A DNA stretch of 64,000 nucleotides from Nematopogon swammerdamellus (GCA_946902875.1 OX336340.1:16259566-16323565), one strand, 5' to 3'; shown: positions 1-13,254, counted from the stretch's first letter. The notes: generated by a model not told the origin, from the sequence alone. Program-made: numbers and translations.

Positions 1-115
1 CTGTTCTTCGCCGACCTAACTACATGATGTCATCGTCTTACTTGGCGGGTTGTCTTCCCACACTCCGTTTTCCCGTCCATGGCCGCCACGGTACGACACG
101 GTTACTCCGACTTTT
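1..115 (-). mobile_element. LINE ORF C-terminal fragment (RTE-like family)
   Basis: Read on the minus strand, this matches the plus-strand LINE fragment at 38285-38520 (shared words such as RWSNRV, GKRSVGR and DDDI). Stop codons interrupt it, so it is a decayed fragment, and it is cut by the window edge. The RTE-like assignment rests on the related copies that end in an EAYVQQ motif. Confidence 0.55.
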
Positions 116-124
116 TGACAACGA

Positions 125-330
125 ATTTGACATGGTTGGCTTAAATCACCTGCGATACTGGTAGTCAGGCCATTGCCTCTTGCTCCTGTCGGTCATTACG
201 ACTTAGGTGTCATGTCAGTGCTCCCTTTGATCGTGTCGGCTACATTGAACTGGTCGGAAAATGCGAACTAGTTTCATAGCCATTCCGGCGGACCTTGACT
301 GATTCAAGCTGTTGCCCCTTCTGGGTATTT
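125..330 (-). repeat. SINE-B fragment, degenerate
   Basis: Diverged match to the SINE-B family (best copies at 37608-37838 and 53073-53297). Recognisable pieces are the TGTCAGTGCTCCCTT block, the GTCGGCTACATTGAACTGG block and a weak GACCTTG block. It lies directly beside the LINE fragment. Confidence 0.5.
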
Positions 331-2336
331 ATTTCCTCGGTGCAGCAGTGTCGAGTCGAGTCGAGACAGACGGAATGCGCTATTTCCGCTGCGCGCAGTC
401 CCAGTCGCTTCATCTTGCACAAATACAACTTACAAAGCATAAATGGCAGTTGTTTCATTTGAGAGCTTTCGGGATTTGTATTGTATTATACTTTTCTACT
501 GTGCAAAGGTGAACTTATAAGAACCAGCGAGACAGGAAAACCATAGAGATCGTGGCCTTAAAGTGTTAAGGAGGAAAATGTAATAGAAACATATCTCAAC
601 ACATTCCGAGGTAGTAGTTGTGAAATCACAGTTTTGATATGGTGCATGCATGCACCTAGATTCTAATCGATATATGCGAAGTTTATTTGTTGTTTTCCAT
701 AAAACATATGCATTTCACATTTTATACGTAGAATATGCACGAATTATTTTCTTTTCTTAAAGTTTAGATAAGATAAAACCAAAATATAAATTGTCATTTC
801 TATAAGCATTTTCTGTAGTTTAAACTACTGAAAAAAAATGCTAAATATTTTCAAATAACCGCGCTGCGTCGAGCTTTTCGTGTAGCCTTGAAAGCTGCCC
901 TAAGTGAACCCGATACATATTTAATGCATCGTGTGTCAGCCGCGTCGCCCGAAATGCAAATACAGTTCGTATTTATACGTCTAGAGCACGCCACAACCGA
1001 GTGTTCCAGCAACATGTAGTATAGTGAATTAGTGACGCACTGTCACAAGTATCCACTTTGAACTACGGGAACAAAGCACGCTTCACGCAAGAAAAACAGC
1101 TCCTTTCCGTCTTTAGTGCTGGCCGTCTTCAGGGGTGTGCGTGCGAAAGAGACAAGAGGTACAAGGCAACATTCCGCTCTTTCTGAGAGATTTATCTATC
1201 ATCGATATTACTTCAGCAGATCGATAGCTTTTTGAAAATACGATTTGATTTAACTTTGATCGATAAGAAAATCAGAAAAATGCCTCTGAATTTACTTAAC
1301 TACATAAGTACTGTTCTGGTTTAAAACGTTCCGAATAGACACACTTTTCTTCGGAATATTCTTCGGTAACACTGGCCATTTGATGAAATAAAAAAATAAA
1401 AATAAAAACGATTAATCTTCATGAAAGATTTAACCTAAACTTAATGTTATCTTATTAAATCTAAATGGTGTCTATTGCGGTAAATTTGATATCGATGCCA
1501 AGCATGAACTTGACGCATTCATAAAGTTGCACAATAATTTGGTCAGCAACACACGCGAATAAAAAAATGTTAAACCTGCAACGGATAATACTCTTTATCT
1601 TGTATAGGAATCGAAGGGACTGCCGTCATTCTGAAAAATGCCTCCAACATTCGAGTCACGTCCGCATTTTACTCGATTTTCGCATTTTCACGCAGAATAT
1701 GAAAATGTCACATAAATCATACCTGCTCGGGCACAGGGTCTGATGTAATTAACTAGGTAGGTATATCTAAGGGCTACGTGCGACGTTTTCACTTTACCGT
1801 GTTTCAGCCGCGACATTACTAACAGGTAGGTACACTCGCACAGAGTTACTGAAAGAATAGTCATACTTTTTACTACAACTACCCTTTGCTCCCAGTTCCG
1901 TACGCCTTTGTCGTGTTTTTGTGTCGAGAGTTTCTGAACGATTCCTAGGAGTGACATATATTATAATATGTGGTGTCGGTTGGCAGAGATCATGAAATGA
2001 CATATCAGTTCTCTGCCAACCGTCGCAACAGGTAGAGTGCTCATGAGGGCGGCCCATACGTTTGGCCCGAAACGCGAACCACATAGCTCGGAGACGACAG
2101 TCCAATTTTGTAATTATGTTTAACAACCATGGTAATTTAAAAACCAATATAACTAGTCAATAGTCAGGCTTTATCTAAGTATATATACAGATACACATAT
2201 ACCTACCTATATACTAGAACCTAGAACCTGTGCTCGAACTACACTCAGGTTGGTGACACGAAATTTAATTCAATTGAACCGTTCTGAAAATCGTTTCGGC
2301 GTACAGGGCGGTGAGCTGGTGAGGTGGCTAATGTGA
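331..2336. other. No recognisable gene or element
   Basis: AT-rich sequence with only short, non-conserved open frames. I see no splice-bounded exon, RNA gene or element termini. Confidence 0.5.
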
Positions 2337-2357
2337 CTAGCTAGCTAGCTAGCTAGT
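2337..2357. repeat. (CTAG)n microsatellite
   Basis: About five perfect tandem CTAG units. Confidence 0.9.
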
Positions 2358-2424
2358 CGTTGTACGTGTAGGGTAGAGTCAAACTGAGTAGTAATGGGAG
2401 GTCGGCACGAATGTCCTTTGTTTC

Positions 2425-2520
2425 TTAAATGAAATAAAATACACTTTATTGCACAAAACGTAACAAAAAGCCGAACTTAAAGCCTTAAGTCATTCTCTAC
2501 CAGTCATGCCTGGGAGTGTG
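2425..2520 (-). repeat. Retroelement 3' tail (TTTATTG family)
   Basis: Contains TTTATTGCACAAAA (reverse complement of a poly(A)-signal-like end) followed by CATTCTCTACCAGTCATGCC. The same end occurs at 50323-50415, with a related subfamily at 5694-5838 and 58545-58690. It is probably the 3' end of a minus-strand LINE or SINE. Confidence 0.55.
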
Positions 2521-5500
2521 GGTAAGCCTAAGCCTTCCTTCTTCTCGAAGAATAAAACACTTCTCGATTAGCGATATTTTTATAGATGCACCACTTTCAT
2601 TACACGAATCATTGAAAATATATTTAAAACAAACAGACACACGCCAGAGAGATCCTAAAAGGGTTCCGTTTTTTTTTATCTTTCAAGGTACGGAAACCTA
2701 AAAATAACTAGACTAGCCTAAAGATGAGAAATGTATAATAATATTTATATTAAACAATCATCAAATAAAAAAAATATTGCTAATCTCGGAATAATTCCCA
2801 CCAACGAATATAACAATAATCTCTACCATGTCAAAGTAGCCAGCGGATATAGTACATGCCGTATGACCGAGACGATACGGGAGATAGCTACGAGACGCTA
2901 CGGGTCAGGATTATTTCTCGTCCAACTGGAATACTGTGGTCCATTGAGCTGGTGCCCATATTATATATTTTTTTCTTTTCTGTAACATCGTAAATTTATT
3001 GTCAAATACCTACATTCACATTTGCCGCAAAAAATTTAACATATAGCGACACGAGGCTAATATATCGAACATCGATACGTTTCTGTTTCATAAAAACATC
3101 GAAATTATAAATATTAAAATCACCTTGCATCCCTTGCGATCACGGCAGCGAACCGTGCCAATGTCACCGTACCGTACCACCCACCACTCAACTTGTACAA
3201 TCACGTCATTAAATGTATAAAGTGAAAAAAAAAACTGAAGGAAAAAACCTTATCGCATGAGTTTTTTCCAAGTTTCCTATCAAAAATGCTTTAGCAAGTT
3301 AGCACGAAGTAACTATTCAGTAATCTGTGACGATAGCGTCATTATCTCCATTAAAAAAGAATGTATGCACCGAGGTATGCACATTTTTAAACGGTTTTTT
3401 TTTAGTTTTTACACCCGTCCTCTCAGCATCATACGAAGCGTTCACAAATGACTGACTATGTACTTATTTCGAGTGTTAAAGTCCGGAATTCAAGATACTC
3501 AAGTACGACAAAGTTCTAAAGACGTAAACTCACTTCGCAAGCTGACTGTACCGGCACACTACTCACATCGCATCGCACTCTGTCTGCACACGACAAACAT
3601 CGACCCACACTGAGGCGGGTTGAATGTACATTTTATGTTTCTTCGTTAATTATTAAACTCGAGGTGAAAGTGAATATAAAAGTACAATAGTAAAGCATAA
3701 ATGAAATGTATACATGAAATATTGTTAATGTTGTGAGTTATTTATGGTGAAATAAATATCTTAATCTGAATCATAAGGTTCACAGCACTCTGACTCAACA
3801 CGTTGAGTTCAATTATTTTATAGCAAACCATAAAGCCTCAGCATTGAAAAACCAACTCGTACAAGCAAATGCGATGCTAAAAGTACGCAGGTCTCAAATA
3901 CGTCTTTTTAACTTTTTTGAACCGAACGTAAATCGGTCTAAAGTAATATAAATATATAAGTAATAAGTAATATATAAGTTATACTTATAAATAAAAGCGA
4001 CTTAAAAAAGGAGGAAGTTCTCAATTCACACCGTTCATTTGATTTAACATGCAGAGATAAATAAAGAAATCGAAATATTGTAATTTTTTTGTGCAAAATT
4101 TCCTGCGACTTCTCCGAGGATTACGCGCTGTATTTCCCACACATTATAACCTTTATCTTTGACATTTTGACGGAGACTTTCACGTAATCAAATTTCAGAA
4201 TTCAGATTCAACGAAGGACTGACGTGGGGTCCGGCTTCATATTGTGTTGTATCCGAGGACATAACCTAGTTAAGGCTATTTGAGTGTTGAGCGAAGTGTT
4301 GAGTGGAATTGCAAATGCTCACAAGCACACACACACACACTTACCACAGATTAACTTCTTCACACTTACATAATTCTAATTTTAAAACGTCACTATGTTC
4401 AAAATTCGCGCGAAAATTTCAATTACCACAGACACGATTCCACGCAATGCTGTTCACGATCACACTAACTAAACCCACGCGCGGTCAACTTACACATCGG
4501 TAAAGAAACTTTCTCCATTATACCATTGAATCTACAACCCTATAGGTGTATAATGGTCACGGTACGTACTCATAATACATGATTACTAAGGACGGAACCC
4601 TCTGACGTCATCGCTTTCGACCTATACCTGCTTGCAAAACCTATACGCCATCTCATCATTCGTATTTGGTACACGTCACACCTATAAAATTCCACGTCAT
4701 TGTACGTAGTGGGTGCACGTTACATGTCGACATATTAAATATTCTCTATGGTTATATTTAATATTATAATTTGAGGTTAGGCTCCGCCGCGCGCCGTCTC
4801 CTCCGCGCCGCCGTCTCCGCCGCGACACCAAGTAGAGTGTCGCGCGGCGCGGTGGCGGATAGACACAAGTATCGATCAAAAGTCGTTATTTATTTAAACT
4901 GACAGAACGCACGTGTTTTTGAATTATGGCGGCTTCGGTTAATAGAGGCAAATAGACAATTCTGCCACTAGAACTTGTAATCTGTTTGGTTACTGTTTGG
5001 TTCTGATTAGGCCGTTCCGTTCTAAAAAAAATGGTAAAAAATAAACATTATTGAAGTCTCCGCTGCCCCTCCATCTGTCTTTCGCGCAAATATTCTAGTA
5101 ACATTATTTAGTTCATACCAAAATACGTATCAAAATTGGACAAAGGCTCTTTACATCCGATTCACTTAATTAATAAGTCTTTGTAGTCAGAACTCTCAGA
5201 AAAATCGTTAATCTTGCTATCAAGCTGCGTTTTCGATAAACTGTAAGCGATGTTATTATGTGGATAGTCACTATAGTAGACACAAACGCTCCTGGCAGGT
5301 CGGGGGATAAAGTTTAATGACGTAGGGAAGCGATGATTCTTTGTCGATTATAAGTCACCTTCATCTGTAGAAAGTTGTTCAGGTTTTTTTTTATTTATCT
5401 GAATTAATAATATTCTAGGTACCCATTTCACATAATCAAGCCATTCCTTGTATTATTTGTTATTAAAGCCTATTTTATGTCTCGAACATACAGGAGTATC

Positions 5501-5615
5501 AAAACCAAAATGGTGTCCATTAAAAAATATAAATAAATATTCTAAAATTGCAAAATTTAGAATTTCTCTCACCACTGGGTTCTTCTCCCTCTTCCCTCCC
5601 CCGCCCCACTATTGA
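2521..5615. other. Unassigned AT-rich region
   Basis: No gene seen. A small inverted repeat (GGTTCCGT...ACGGAA) lies at about 2655-2697, resembling the end of a common interspersed repeat (compare 37236-37388). A short GC-rich patch at about 4785-4860 is mainly CGCCGCG repeats. A (CA)n run lies at about 4325-4340. Confidence 0.45.
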
Positions 5616-5656
5616 GGGGCGGGATTCTAAAGGTGGCACCTTTGGAATCCCGCCCC
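5616..5656. repeat. Short hairpin, 41 nt
   Basis: Near-perfect palindrome from GGGGCGGGATTC to GAATCCCGCCCC, with one mismatch and essentially no loop. It could be a solo MITE terminus or a cruciform; function unknown. Confidence 0.8.
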
Positions 5657-5693
5657 GGAATCGTTTATTACTATGCATGTAAATGTTATTTAA

Positions 5694-5838
5694 TGTATGT
5701 ATGTATGATATTTATTGAACACCAATTCATACAAATTTGATAAAATAGGCAAGCTTAATGCCGTGGGGCATTCTATTCTAACTAACCTTTGGGATGTTGA
5801 AGATGTGCATGCAGACGAACAAGAATATTTTCTAGCAA
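5694..5838 (-). repeat. Retroelement 3' tail (TTTATTG family)
   Basis: Closely matches 58551-58680: TTTATTGAA, then AGCTTAATGCCG, GGCATTCTATTCTAACTAA and CCTTTGGGATG. A TATG-rich run sits at its left edge. Probably the 3' end of a minus-strand retroelement. Confidence 0.65.
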
Positions 5839-6534
5839 TGTATTAAACTGTAAGTAAAGAAAATATATGTATGTGATAGGTTATTATCAAAAATTTTAAT
5901 AAAGTAAAGAAAGTACCTATGTCTCCGCAACCATTTGTCAGTAAGTAATATTAGGTCTACAATTTAATGCGAGTCTACTTTATGCGACCGAGTCCACTCG
6001 ATTATATGAACATGACAGTGTGTCTGTTAATTGGGGTAAAAGGGCAATTCCCGGCACATTTAGCTTGATTACAACATGCCTCACTCTAATCATATTAGCC
6101 ATGACATGCACAAATGTTGCTGATCCCTTACATATAAAAGTAATGACGAACAATTCATGTTGCGAATTTGCTGCAGTCCATGAGTGTCGTACATGTATGC
6201 TCTCCGAATTTCGGGCGAAAGTTAATTAGTACAAAATAACTGCGGCGAATGATTTCCTTTAGCGGAGTTATTTCTGCTAAGGATCACGCCTTACTTACAA
6301 TGTTTCAAAAGTGTTGTGTTTCGTTAGTCATTGTTGACTGGAAGAATATTGTGTTCGGTAATAAGTCCGCGTTATACACTGCGGAAAAGTGTAGGATATT
6401 CGTACTACGTAAATAATGTAGAGAATGTTTTCTACAAGTTTTATCCTCTTCTCTATTCTGCAATATATATCAAAGAAATTACACTGAACACGATATAAAT
6501 GCTCTCCAGCATAGACGTATATTATATTATATTA
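5839..6534. other. No recognisable feature
   Basis: AT-rich, no supported exon or element. Confidence 0.45.
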
Positions 6535-6640
6535 TCCCCCCTACCGTCCTACCGACCTACCTAGTCGTCTTAGGGGGCGGCAGATGCCTAGAGGCAACAT
6601 ATAGGGATAAGGCACACACTGACCTACTAAGTGTCTCTAT
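6535..6640. repeat. Interspersed repeat X, copy 1
   Basis: Contains TACCGACCTACCTAGTCGTC, CAGATGCCTAGAGGCAAC and CTGACCTACTAAGTG. All three blocks recur in order at 7842-7925. Class unknown. Confidence 0.7.
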
Positions 6641-7841
6641 GCTCTCCAGCGATCTAAAATATAATTTTATGATAAAACAAAGATTGTGAGCGACTAGATT
6701 TCATAGCTAAATCTCGTAAAACTCCGCCATTTCAGTTTGTTTGCACAACGTTCCGCGTAATGCTTGAAAACTCCCAAGACGGAGGTAAGCCGTGACAAAA
6801 CCCTTTTTTCCAGAACAAACAATTGTCTCACGTCGTCGGTGAACGAGGGTACGTGGGGGTGAGGCGGGGCGAGGCGAGATGAGTGAGTGTGAGTGAGGAC
6901 GAGTGAGGGCGAGTAAGATGAGGGTGAGATATTTCCAGACACTCGTCGCTCCTACATCAGCACTTGGCGCAGTATTCAACACTTCTTCTGTACTATTGTT
7001 TCCACTGAAGAACACTAGTATGAACACTGTTAGTGCTTTTGGGCATCTCTAGATGAACAAAATCTTACAATTCAGAAGCCATAATATGTAAAATTATTGT
7101 AAATAAATGAATATAATAATAAATAAATTCGGCTGATAGCGAAGAGACTAGACGACAACCTAGAGAGAAAAGAGAGAAGAGCTCTCGCTGAGTGGTTGGG
7201 TCAAGGGCCAGATCCAGAAAGCAGTCCTCCTCGACACTGCGCGCATCGTCCGGAGGTTTCTCTCCCTGGGGTCCGACCATCGGTAGCCTGGGTTTGCCCC
7301 GCGCGCCGCCGCGCCGGTGCGGTGGTGGAAAAACGACACTCATTTGCGTAAGTGAATAAACCTAGTGTTAGGTTATTATATCAAACTGGATATTTCAATA
7401 ACACTGCGACACATATATACAGCACGCATGCGCTTATACGCAAAATTTAATTTGGTAAACGTGAATAATTAATACGAACTATTCCTTAATTCGCAGTAAA
7501 CATTTGAGTCCTTGAAGATTTGATCTAGCTAGGAGTTGGTTGGATGTCAAGGCTAAGTATAGCTGACTGACTCCCCATCCGATCTTTGTTCTTTTCTTCT
7601 TATGTATGTAATCGCGTATTCTTACAGAATATGTGAGTGGATTTGTATTGATATATTCAAATCCGTAGGAACATGTAATTTATTTATCGAAGAAAATATC
7701 ACAGTCACAGTCCTGTGTATTTCGTTAAGAGGATTTGAGGACCTGCTGATCCCTTCTATGACATTTCTTATAAATACATTACCTATATATTTTCTCATTC
7801 TGTATTCATAATGGGATAAGAAACTAGAGATGTCGGGTGGT
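6641..7841. other. Unassigned region with a GC-rich minus-strand ORF
   Basis: A minus-strand reading frame at 7065-7343 is GC-rich in its first half (KPRLPMVGPQGEKPPDDARS) and then turns into AT-rich sequence. It could be the end of a transposon ORF or a 5' exon. I do not recognise it and do not call it a gene. Confidence 0.3.
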
Positions 7842-7925
7842 GAGGTGACCTACCGACCTATCTAGTCGTCTTAGGGGACGGCAGGTGCCTAGAGGCAACA
7901 AGGCACAGACTGACCTACTAAGTGC
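7842..7925. repeat. Interspersed repeat X, copy 2
   Basis: Second copy, same orientation as 6535-6640, shorter between GAGGCAAC and AAGGCACA. No terminal repeats or target duplication found. Confidence 0.7.
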
Positions 7926-8429
7926 GCAATATACGAATAAACATTACATTTGTACAGGTACTACCTGAACAACCGGATTGGCAATTTCTAGTTTGATTCC
8001 TAACAATTAACTAACAATTTAACAATTAACTTCGAACTGCATCTGACCAAAAGTGGTACAATGAACATTGTAGCCGTGTGCCCGACCGCGGCTCTGCTCG
8101 CGTGAAGTCAGACATAATGGCTTTGCAGTTATTTCCCGACTTCTCGTGTCTTTCTTACAGACGCTGTTCCTGACTTTCATCAAAGAACATGTAATAAAAT
8201 GCTCCCTAACTTGACCGACCACTTTAGGAGGATCTCCAAGCGTTGCATTAACAGGCTGGACAGTCCTTCATAGTGCGCAAAATTGCTGGCATGGTATTTC
8301 ACTGAGCATGATTTCGCTAAGTTAGGTTAGGTTACTGCAACAGTACCTAGTAGTCTCTCGGCGCAACCAGCCCATGCTTTTCATAAAATAGAGACACGAG
8401 AGTTCCGATATACACAGGCTACCAAAATA
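7926..8429. other. No recognisable feature
   Basis: No supported exon or element; a short GTTAGGTTAGGTTA run lies at about 8321-8334. Confidence 0.4.
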
Positions 8430-8700
8430 CCTTCCATAACATACATACATACCACAATCTGTATCCAAACAATCGGGGTAAGCAGAGTAATCGGTGTTGT
8501 ACTACAAGAACTCAGGTAAATTACAGCACAACACCGACTATCAAGTAGCAATTAAGGCACGAAGACCCAACTGCTGCATGAGTCGGTGAAAGGACCAAGG
8601 TGAGAGGTGGCTAGCGTATCGCCCATTAGCACAGCATCTTGTCCTTATCCCTTAGTCGCCTTTTACGACATGCACGGGGAGAGATGCAGTTGGGCTATTC
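8430..8700 (-). repeat. Interspersed repeat C, copy 1
   Basis: The same sequence lies in inverted orientation at 42345-42640, and partly at 35385-35505. Shared blocks include AATCGGGGTAAGCAGAGTAA, AGCACAACACCGA, GGCACGAAGACCCA and CGCCTTTTACGACATGC. The CATA-rich end is probably its 3' tail on the minus strand. Likely a retroelement 3' segment; class not resolved. Confidence 0.7.
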
Positions 8701-8759
8701 TATTTTAAGTATCGGCCCCACACGGCACTTTAGTATAGGTAGATAGATTAAAAAGCCCA

Positions 8760-8945
8760 CTCTATTTTGTGTGTTTGTCTGCGGAGGCTGTACGGCGCGG
8801 CGGTTGTCGAGTGGCAGTGAGAGTTCCGCCCGCCGCCGCCGCCTCCCCGCCCGCCCTACTCCGGGCGCGCCGCTCCGCGCCGCCAGTCGAGTTCGGGGGG
8901 ACAAGCAGCGGACAGACAGACAGCCAACAGAGCTGAGCGGATGAG
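8760..8945. promoter_or_regulatory. GC-rich island, possible promoter or 5' UTR
   Basis: A CCGCC-rich stretch stands out against AT-rich surroundings. It holds a CAGT initiator-like word at about 8814 and is followed by GACAGACAGACAG. No long frame or clear donor was found, so direction and gene are unknown. Confidence 0.25.
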
Positions 8946-9629
8946 CTCGAAGAGCCGAGATATATCTTTATAAGTACCTATGTATGTACATAGTCTGCAA
9001 TTGTGCATGCGACACCCGACACTGAAATGTGCCAAAATATATTCAAATCGGTATAATTAGTTAAGAACATACATGACTGTATGAGGAATAGTTGCATAAA
9101 CTGATATTTAATTATTTCCCAGATTAAGTAATTCGTTCTACTTGTAAATCGAACAAATATCTAAATTAAAAATATTCTTCTAACCACAGAGTTTAGTATG
9201 GACTAAAATAAATATAACAACCTAACCCAACCTTTCATTTTTTTCCGGATAAAGAGTGTATTTTTTTCTATATGTTTCGCCTCTCTAACTCAAGACGTGT
9301 ACCGGAAATGTATTCGGGTTGAACTCCGCGCAAGCAAGGTAAGTACCGCTTAAGTAGGCCTCCCGTCCCGACTCCCCCCTGGGGAGCTTTGATAAAGCAA
9401 TCCGCGAAACTTTTCCGGATAATCGAGGTCACTATAACAATGTGCCAGTCTCCAGCTATATTATTCATGAGGACTTCTCATAAAGTGAGGATATGTGAAG
9501 CAAAATGAACCTTGTACGAAGGTCAGTAGGGATGCAAATCGAAGAGATGCAGAGAGCTAAAAGTTGGAATAATAGCGACAAAGTTGCGGAACGAACTTGT
9601 GATGCTGATGCAGTTTCGGCGGAACTCGT

Positions 9630-9680
9630 GTTCGTACAATCCTCAATACATGGACGACATGTATTGAGGATTGTACGAAC
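9630..9680. repeat. Perfect 23-bp hairpin
   Basis: Two 23-nt arms (9630-9652 and 9658-9680) are exact reverse complements around a 5-nt loop, GACGA. No wider terminal repeats were seen. It may be a small RNA hairpin, a solo MITE or a recent inversion-duplication. Confidence 0.9.
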
Positions 9681-9756
9681 TTATAGTCGAAAAAAAAGGT
9701 GTTGATAAGAACACTTATGTATGACTTATGAACACAGGAAATAATTTCATAAGAAA

Positions 9757-9802
9757 CTAGCTTTTGCCCGCGGCTTCGCTCGCGGTAGTCTCGGTTTAAT
9801 AG

Positions 9803-9840
<38 letters not shown>

Positions 9841-10005
9841 GTCTGTACTATACATGCTTTGACTGCTCAGCCCTAACACTATTTAGCGTGATGGTATATA
9901 GCCTATAGTGAACCTCAAGAACTACTCTTTCCATTGGTGCAGCATCAAAATCTGTTCTGTGGTTCTGGAGTTTACCTAAAACATACATACATACAGACAG
10001 ACGTA
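9757..10005 (-). mobile_element. Non-autonomous Helitron-like element
   Basis: On the minus strand it ends GCGAGCGAAGCCGCGGGC, a short spacer, then CTAG, matching the Helitron pattern of a GC-rich hairpin before a CTAG terminus. Similar ends occur at 11507, 15272 and 58985. A perfect (CT)n run at about 9807-9838 lies inside, and CATA repeats lie near the other end. Confidence 0.6.
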
Positions 10006-10221
10006 GAGATGTAGAGAGTAGAGATTATGCTCAAAGGAGAACATTCTTAATAACTTGTAAGAAAAGGGAAGGTTTGTAAGAATGTATGGTCAAAAGAAAA
10101 GCTGACCAACCAAGACCTAAATTATCTCAATCACCGAGAATAATCACAATATATATAATGAATGAAATAATTAATCATTATCTACAACACAAAACGCGCC
10201 CATGCATGTCCATGCTCAATA

Positions 10222-10253
10222 CCATGGGCGACTTAGCGCTAAGTCGTCCATGG
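10222..10253. repeat. 32-nt palindrome
   Basis: Self-complementary from CCATGGGCGACTTAGC to GCTAAGTCGTCCATGG with one mismatch pair and no loop. Confidence 0.8.
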
Positions 10254-10909
10254 CATGTACAAAACACATGCTCTCATGTTAAAAGATCATTGGTTCTCAT
10301 GCGGGGATTGATGCTCATACATATCCCCAAAGACATTCAAACGTATTTAAATATCTTTGCATATCGCTCATACATCACAACTTGTGTTTTTCCAGGGTCA
10401 CGTAACACAGTTTAATTTCGCAGCCGAGTGGTGTCGTAAAAGCCTCTTCCGTATCAAAGGACATTCCTACCTGAATGTCAAGTTACGTGAAAAGTTACGT
10501 AGCACATAAAGGGGAGGGATCATCTAAATGTCAGTACGGTAGCGTTGGGAATGGAGGGCGAAAAGTATGCATACGCCTGTCTCTCAATAACGGTAGGCAT
10601 AATATACAACGGAGCTCCCCGGTCTAACACACCTCTGACGCCTGTTTTACTCGTGTTTTTCAAACGAGCTCGTCTGTTTTTGTTAGGGAAAAATAAAAAA
10701 GTATGACAAAAGGGTTTCGTTGTTTGTGGATGACCGTAAGGATTCACAGATGAAATATTTTACAGCGATATCCATTAATGCAAAAAAATATTATTTACAT
10801 AGCATATTCAATTAACACAATATAATAAAGAAATGAGTCGAATATAATAGAGAGTTCAAAAAAAAGCTGAAATCGGCACTCTTGTTAGCACAAAAGGGCC
10901 ATTGACGAT
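10254..10909. other. No recognisable feature
   Basis: No exon, RNA gene or element termini supported. Confidence 0.4.
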
Positions 10910-11345
10910 TTAAAAAAAAAAAATTAATGTTTTGTCGTTTTATGTATCGCTTTTCTAATTTTATTTATTGCTGCGTTGTACTTAGTTATATTATTTTATT
11001 GTGTTGTTCCTTTTTGTATTACTCTGTTTTTGCTATCCTTTGTGTTATTAATTATTATAAGGTATTATTTTAAAGTTGTTATTTATAGTGTTAGTCATTT
11101 TGTATAGAAAAAGGTACTGTGCTTATGTTAGTGTTTTATTTTATTATTATTACTCTGGGCCCATCTGAAAAACAGCGCTATAGGTCGCCTTGTGCACCTA
11201 TAGCACATGCTGAGATGGCTCCATATTGTCATTAATTGTGTTATTAATTTAGGTTTTGCTTGTAAAATTTCATGTTTTTTTGTAATGTTTTCTTTTTTTG
11301 TTTGTTATGATTTTAATGACAATAAACAACATTTTTCTTTTCTTT
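10910..11345 (+). mobile_element. Retroelement 3' UTR with poly(A) signal and TTTTC tail
   Basis: T-rich non-coding sequence with a GC-balanced block (GGGCCCATCTGAAAAACAGC) that I associate with lepidopteran LINE 3' ends. It is followed by GACAATAAACAAC (AATAAA at about 11322) and a TTTTC microsatellite tail. No open frame remains. Confidence 0.5.
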
Positions 11346-11506
11346 TCTTTCTCTTCTAGACAGTCATGTAATGTATGAATGTATATGACGTTATGTAGAC
11401 ATATCTACACAATGCAAGCATTGTAATAAACATTGAAAGTAAAATATAAGTTGTATAAACACATAGAAAGCCCGCTCCCTTAAATCAATTAAAAATATTT
11501 TATTGC

Positions 11507-11885
11507 ATACTAGCTTTTGCCCGCGGCTTCGCTCGCGTGAAATTCGTATTTAAAAAGAAGAAAGTAAGTATAAGTTAGCATATCTATATTTCGACGCGCG
11601 GGACAATTCGGTTTTTATGAGAGCCATATCTCGGCGTAACCGGAACTGAATTTTATTTAGCCTATCCTGTGTCACGTATAGTTAAATGCGCTTGTACTTT
11701 CATCGAATTCGGATGATCGGTTTAAGAGTTATGGAGGAACATACATACATACAGAAACGATTTCTAAAAATCGACAATTTCGTTTTAGTATCATACATAG
11801 AGTCTACAAACGCAATATAGCATAAAACAATGCAACTTACTCCATGACCATCTATTACAGATTTATTATAAGTATTGATAAATCG
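11507..11885 (-). mobile_element. Non-autonomous Helitron-like element
   Basis: CTAGCTTTTGCCCGCGGC at 11511 onward is the reverse complement of a Helitron-type 3' terminus. The body matches 15272-15862 along its length (for example GTGTCACGT, CATCGAATTCGGATGATC and TTACTCCATGACCATC). Confidence 0.7.
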
Positions 11886-13254
11886 TACAAATGGTAAATA
11901 CCTAATGCCTATGGCATTTTCTGCCAGTCTAACCTTTTTTAACATAGACTAGGGTAGGTGCAACATACTCTTCGAGGAAAGAATAAATAGGGCAAGGTAT
12001 CAGTCCATACGTCAGTTACTGTTTTGAATGTGTTGGGCTGTGTATCAACTCGGATTGTCAGAATTTATGAAATATATTGTTTGAGACAGCGCCTCTATTC
12101 ATTTTCACCTTGAAGCCTGCTCAAGATAATATCAAGTAAGCTAGACTATTGATTGACTCTTTGAGTCATACATAATGTTATTTATAGAATGAAAATTAGG
12201 TCTGACACTTTACTTTCAATTGAATTAACCCAAATAAGGGTACTTAGCCAACATGGCTTCTTCATGGCACGTCACGACCGTGTGGCGCCCAAAGAGTTTA
12301 AAAAGGATAGAAGAGACATGATCTCGTCGAGCACAGGGAATATCATTATAAATGGTATATGCACAAAGGCGAAGTTACAAACACAATCTCTGCCACACTT
12401 GTGAACTCACATATCTTCATCAATCAATACGTATCAACAATTTTATTTCTGACAAAGGCTCTACATATACACCTGATTTATTTATACTTTTTTTTATTTT
12501 AAGTGGTCAGAATTATCAAGCTTTTTATAGTTATTCTAGCTCTCAAACTGTGTACTGTACTGTAAGTGTTGTCTATCGTGTAGCTAGTCACAATGTATTG
12601 TAATCGAAGACGTTAAAAAACCCTGCCAAGTTTCTGGGAAGTTTTCTTTGTGGGTTTAATCGAAACGGATTGTAAAAACTAAACAGGACAAATTCAAGCG
12701 TAGTGTACTACCATACGAATGATGAATAAAGAATAAAAGAATACGACCTTGGTATTAAATAAATCGTATGTAATGAATGAATGGGCAATGAATGGCAATA
12801 GTAGTTTTATCCTATTGAATTGTTTGTACAGGGCGTATTCGGATTTCGGAAGTAGGATCACGGATGGCGACCAAATTACATTTGGTTTGTGGTCGCACAT
12901 AGGAGGTTTAAAATCTAATCAAGAGAGCTTTCACAGACTCTTCTGATATAACGGCGCGTAATGAAACGCGGGCGGGCGCATTCTGAATACACTGATTGGG
13001 TCTCGCACATCTGCGGGTACGGCAGTGCCCTCGCCAAGTCGAGCAAAAGCGGCCGTACCATCCTTTTCTCGAAGCTACTCGTCTGTTTCATATGAGCCGT
13101 AGTTTATCCACTTTAAACTGCAATGCTTTCACATATTTCATGATTTCTTTGCCGTAATACGGAAAACAAGAGCAGCCTTCATGGAGCGACTGGCAAAATG
13201 CAACAATGCCATAATTGAAAATGTATATAGGCGAATATACTATACCGATTTTAT
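11886..13254. other. No recognisable feature
   Basis: Short unconserved frames only. Confidence 0.4.
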
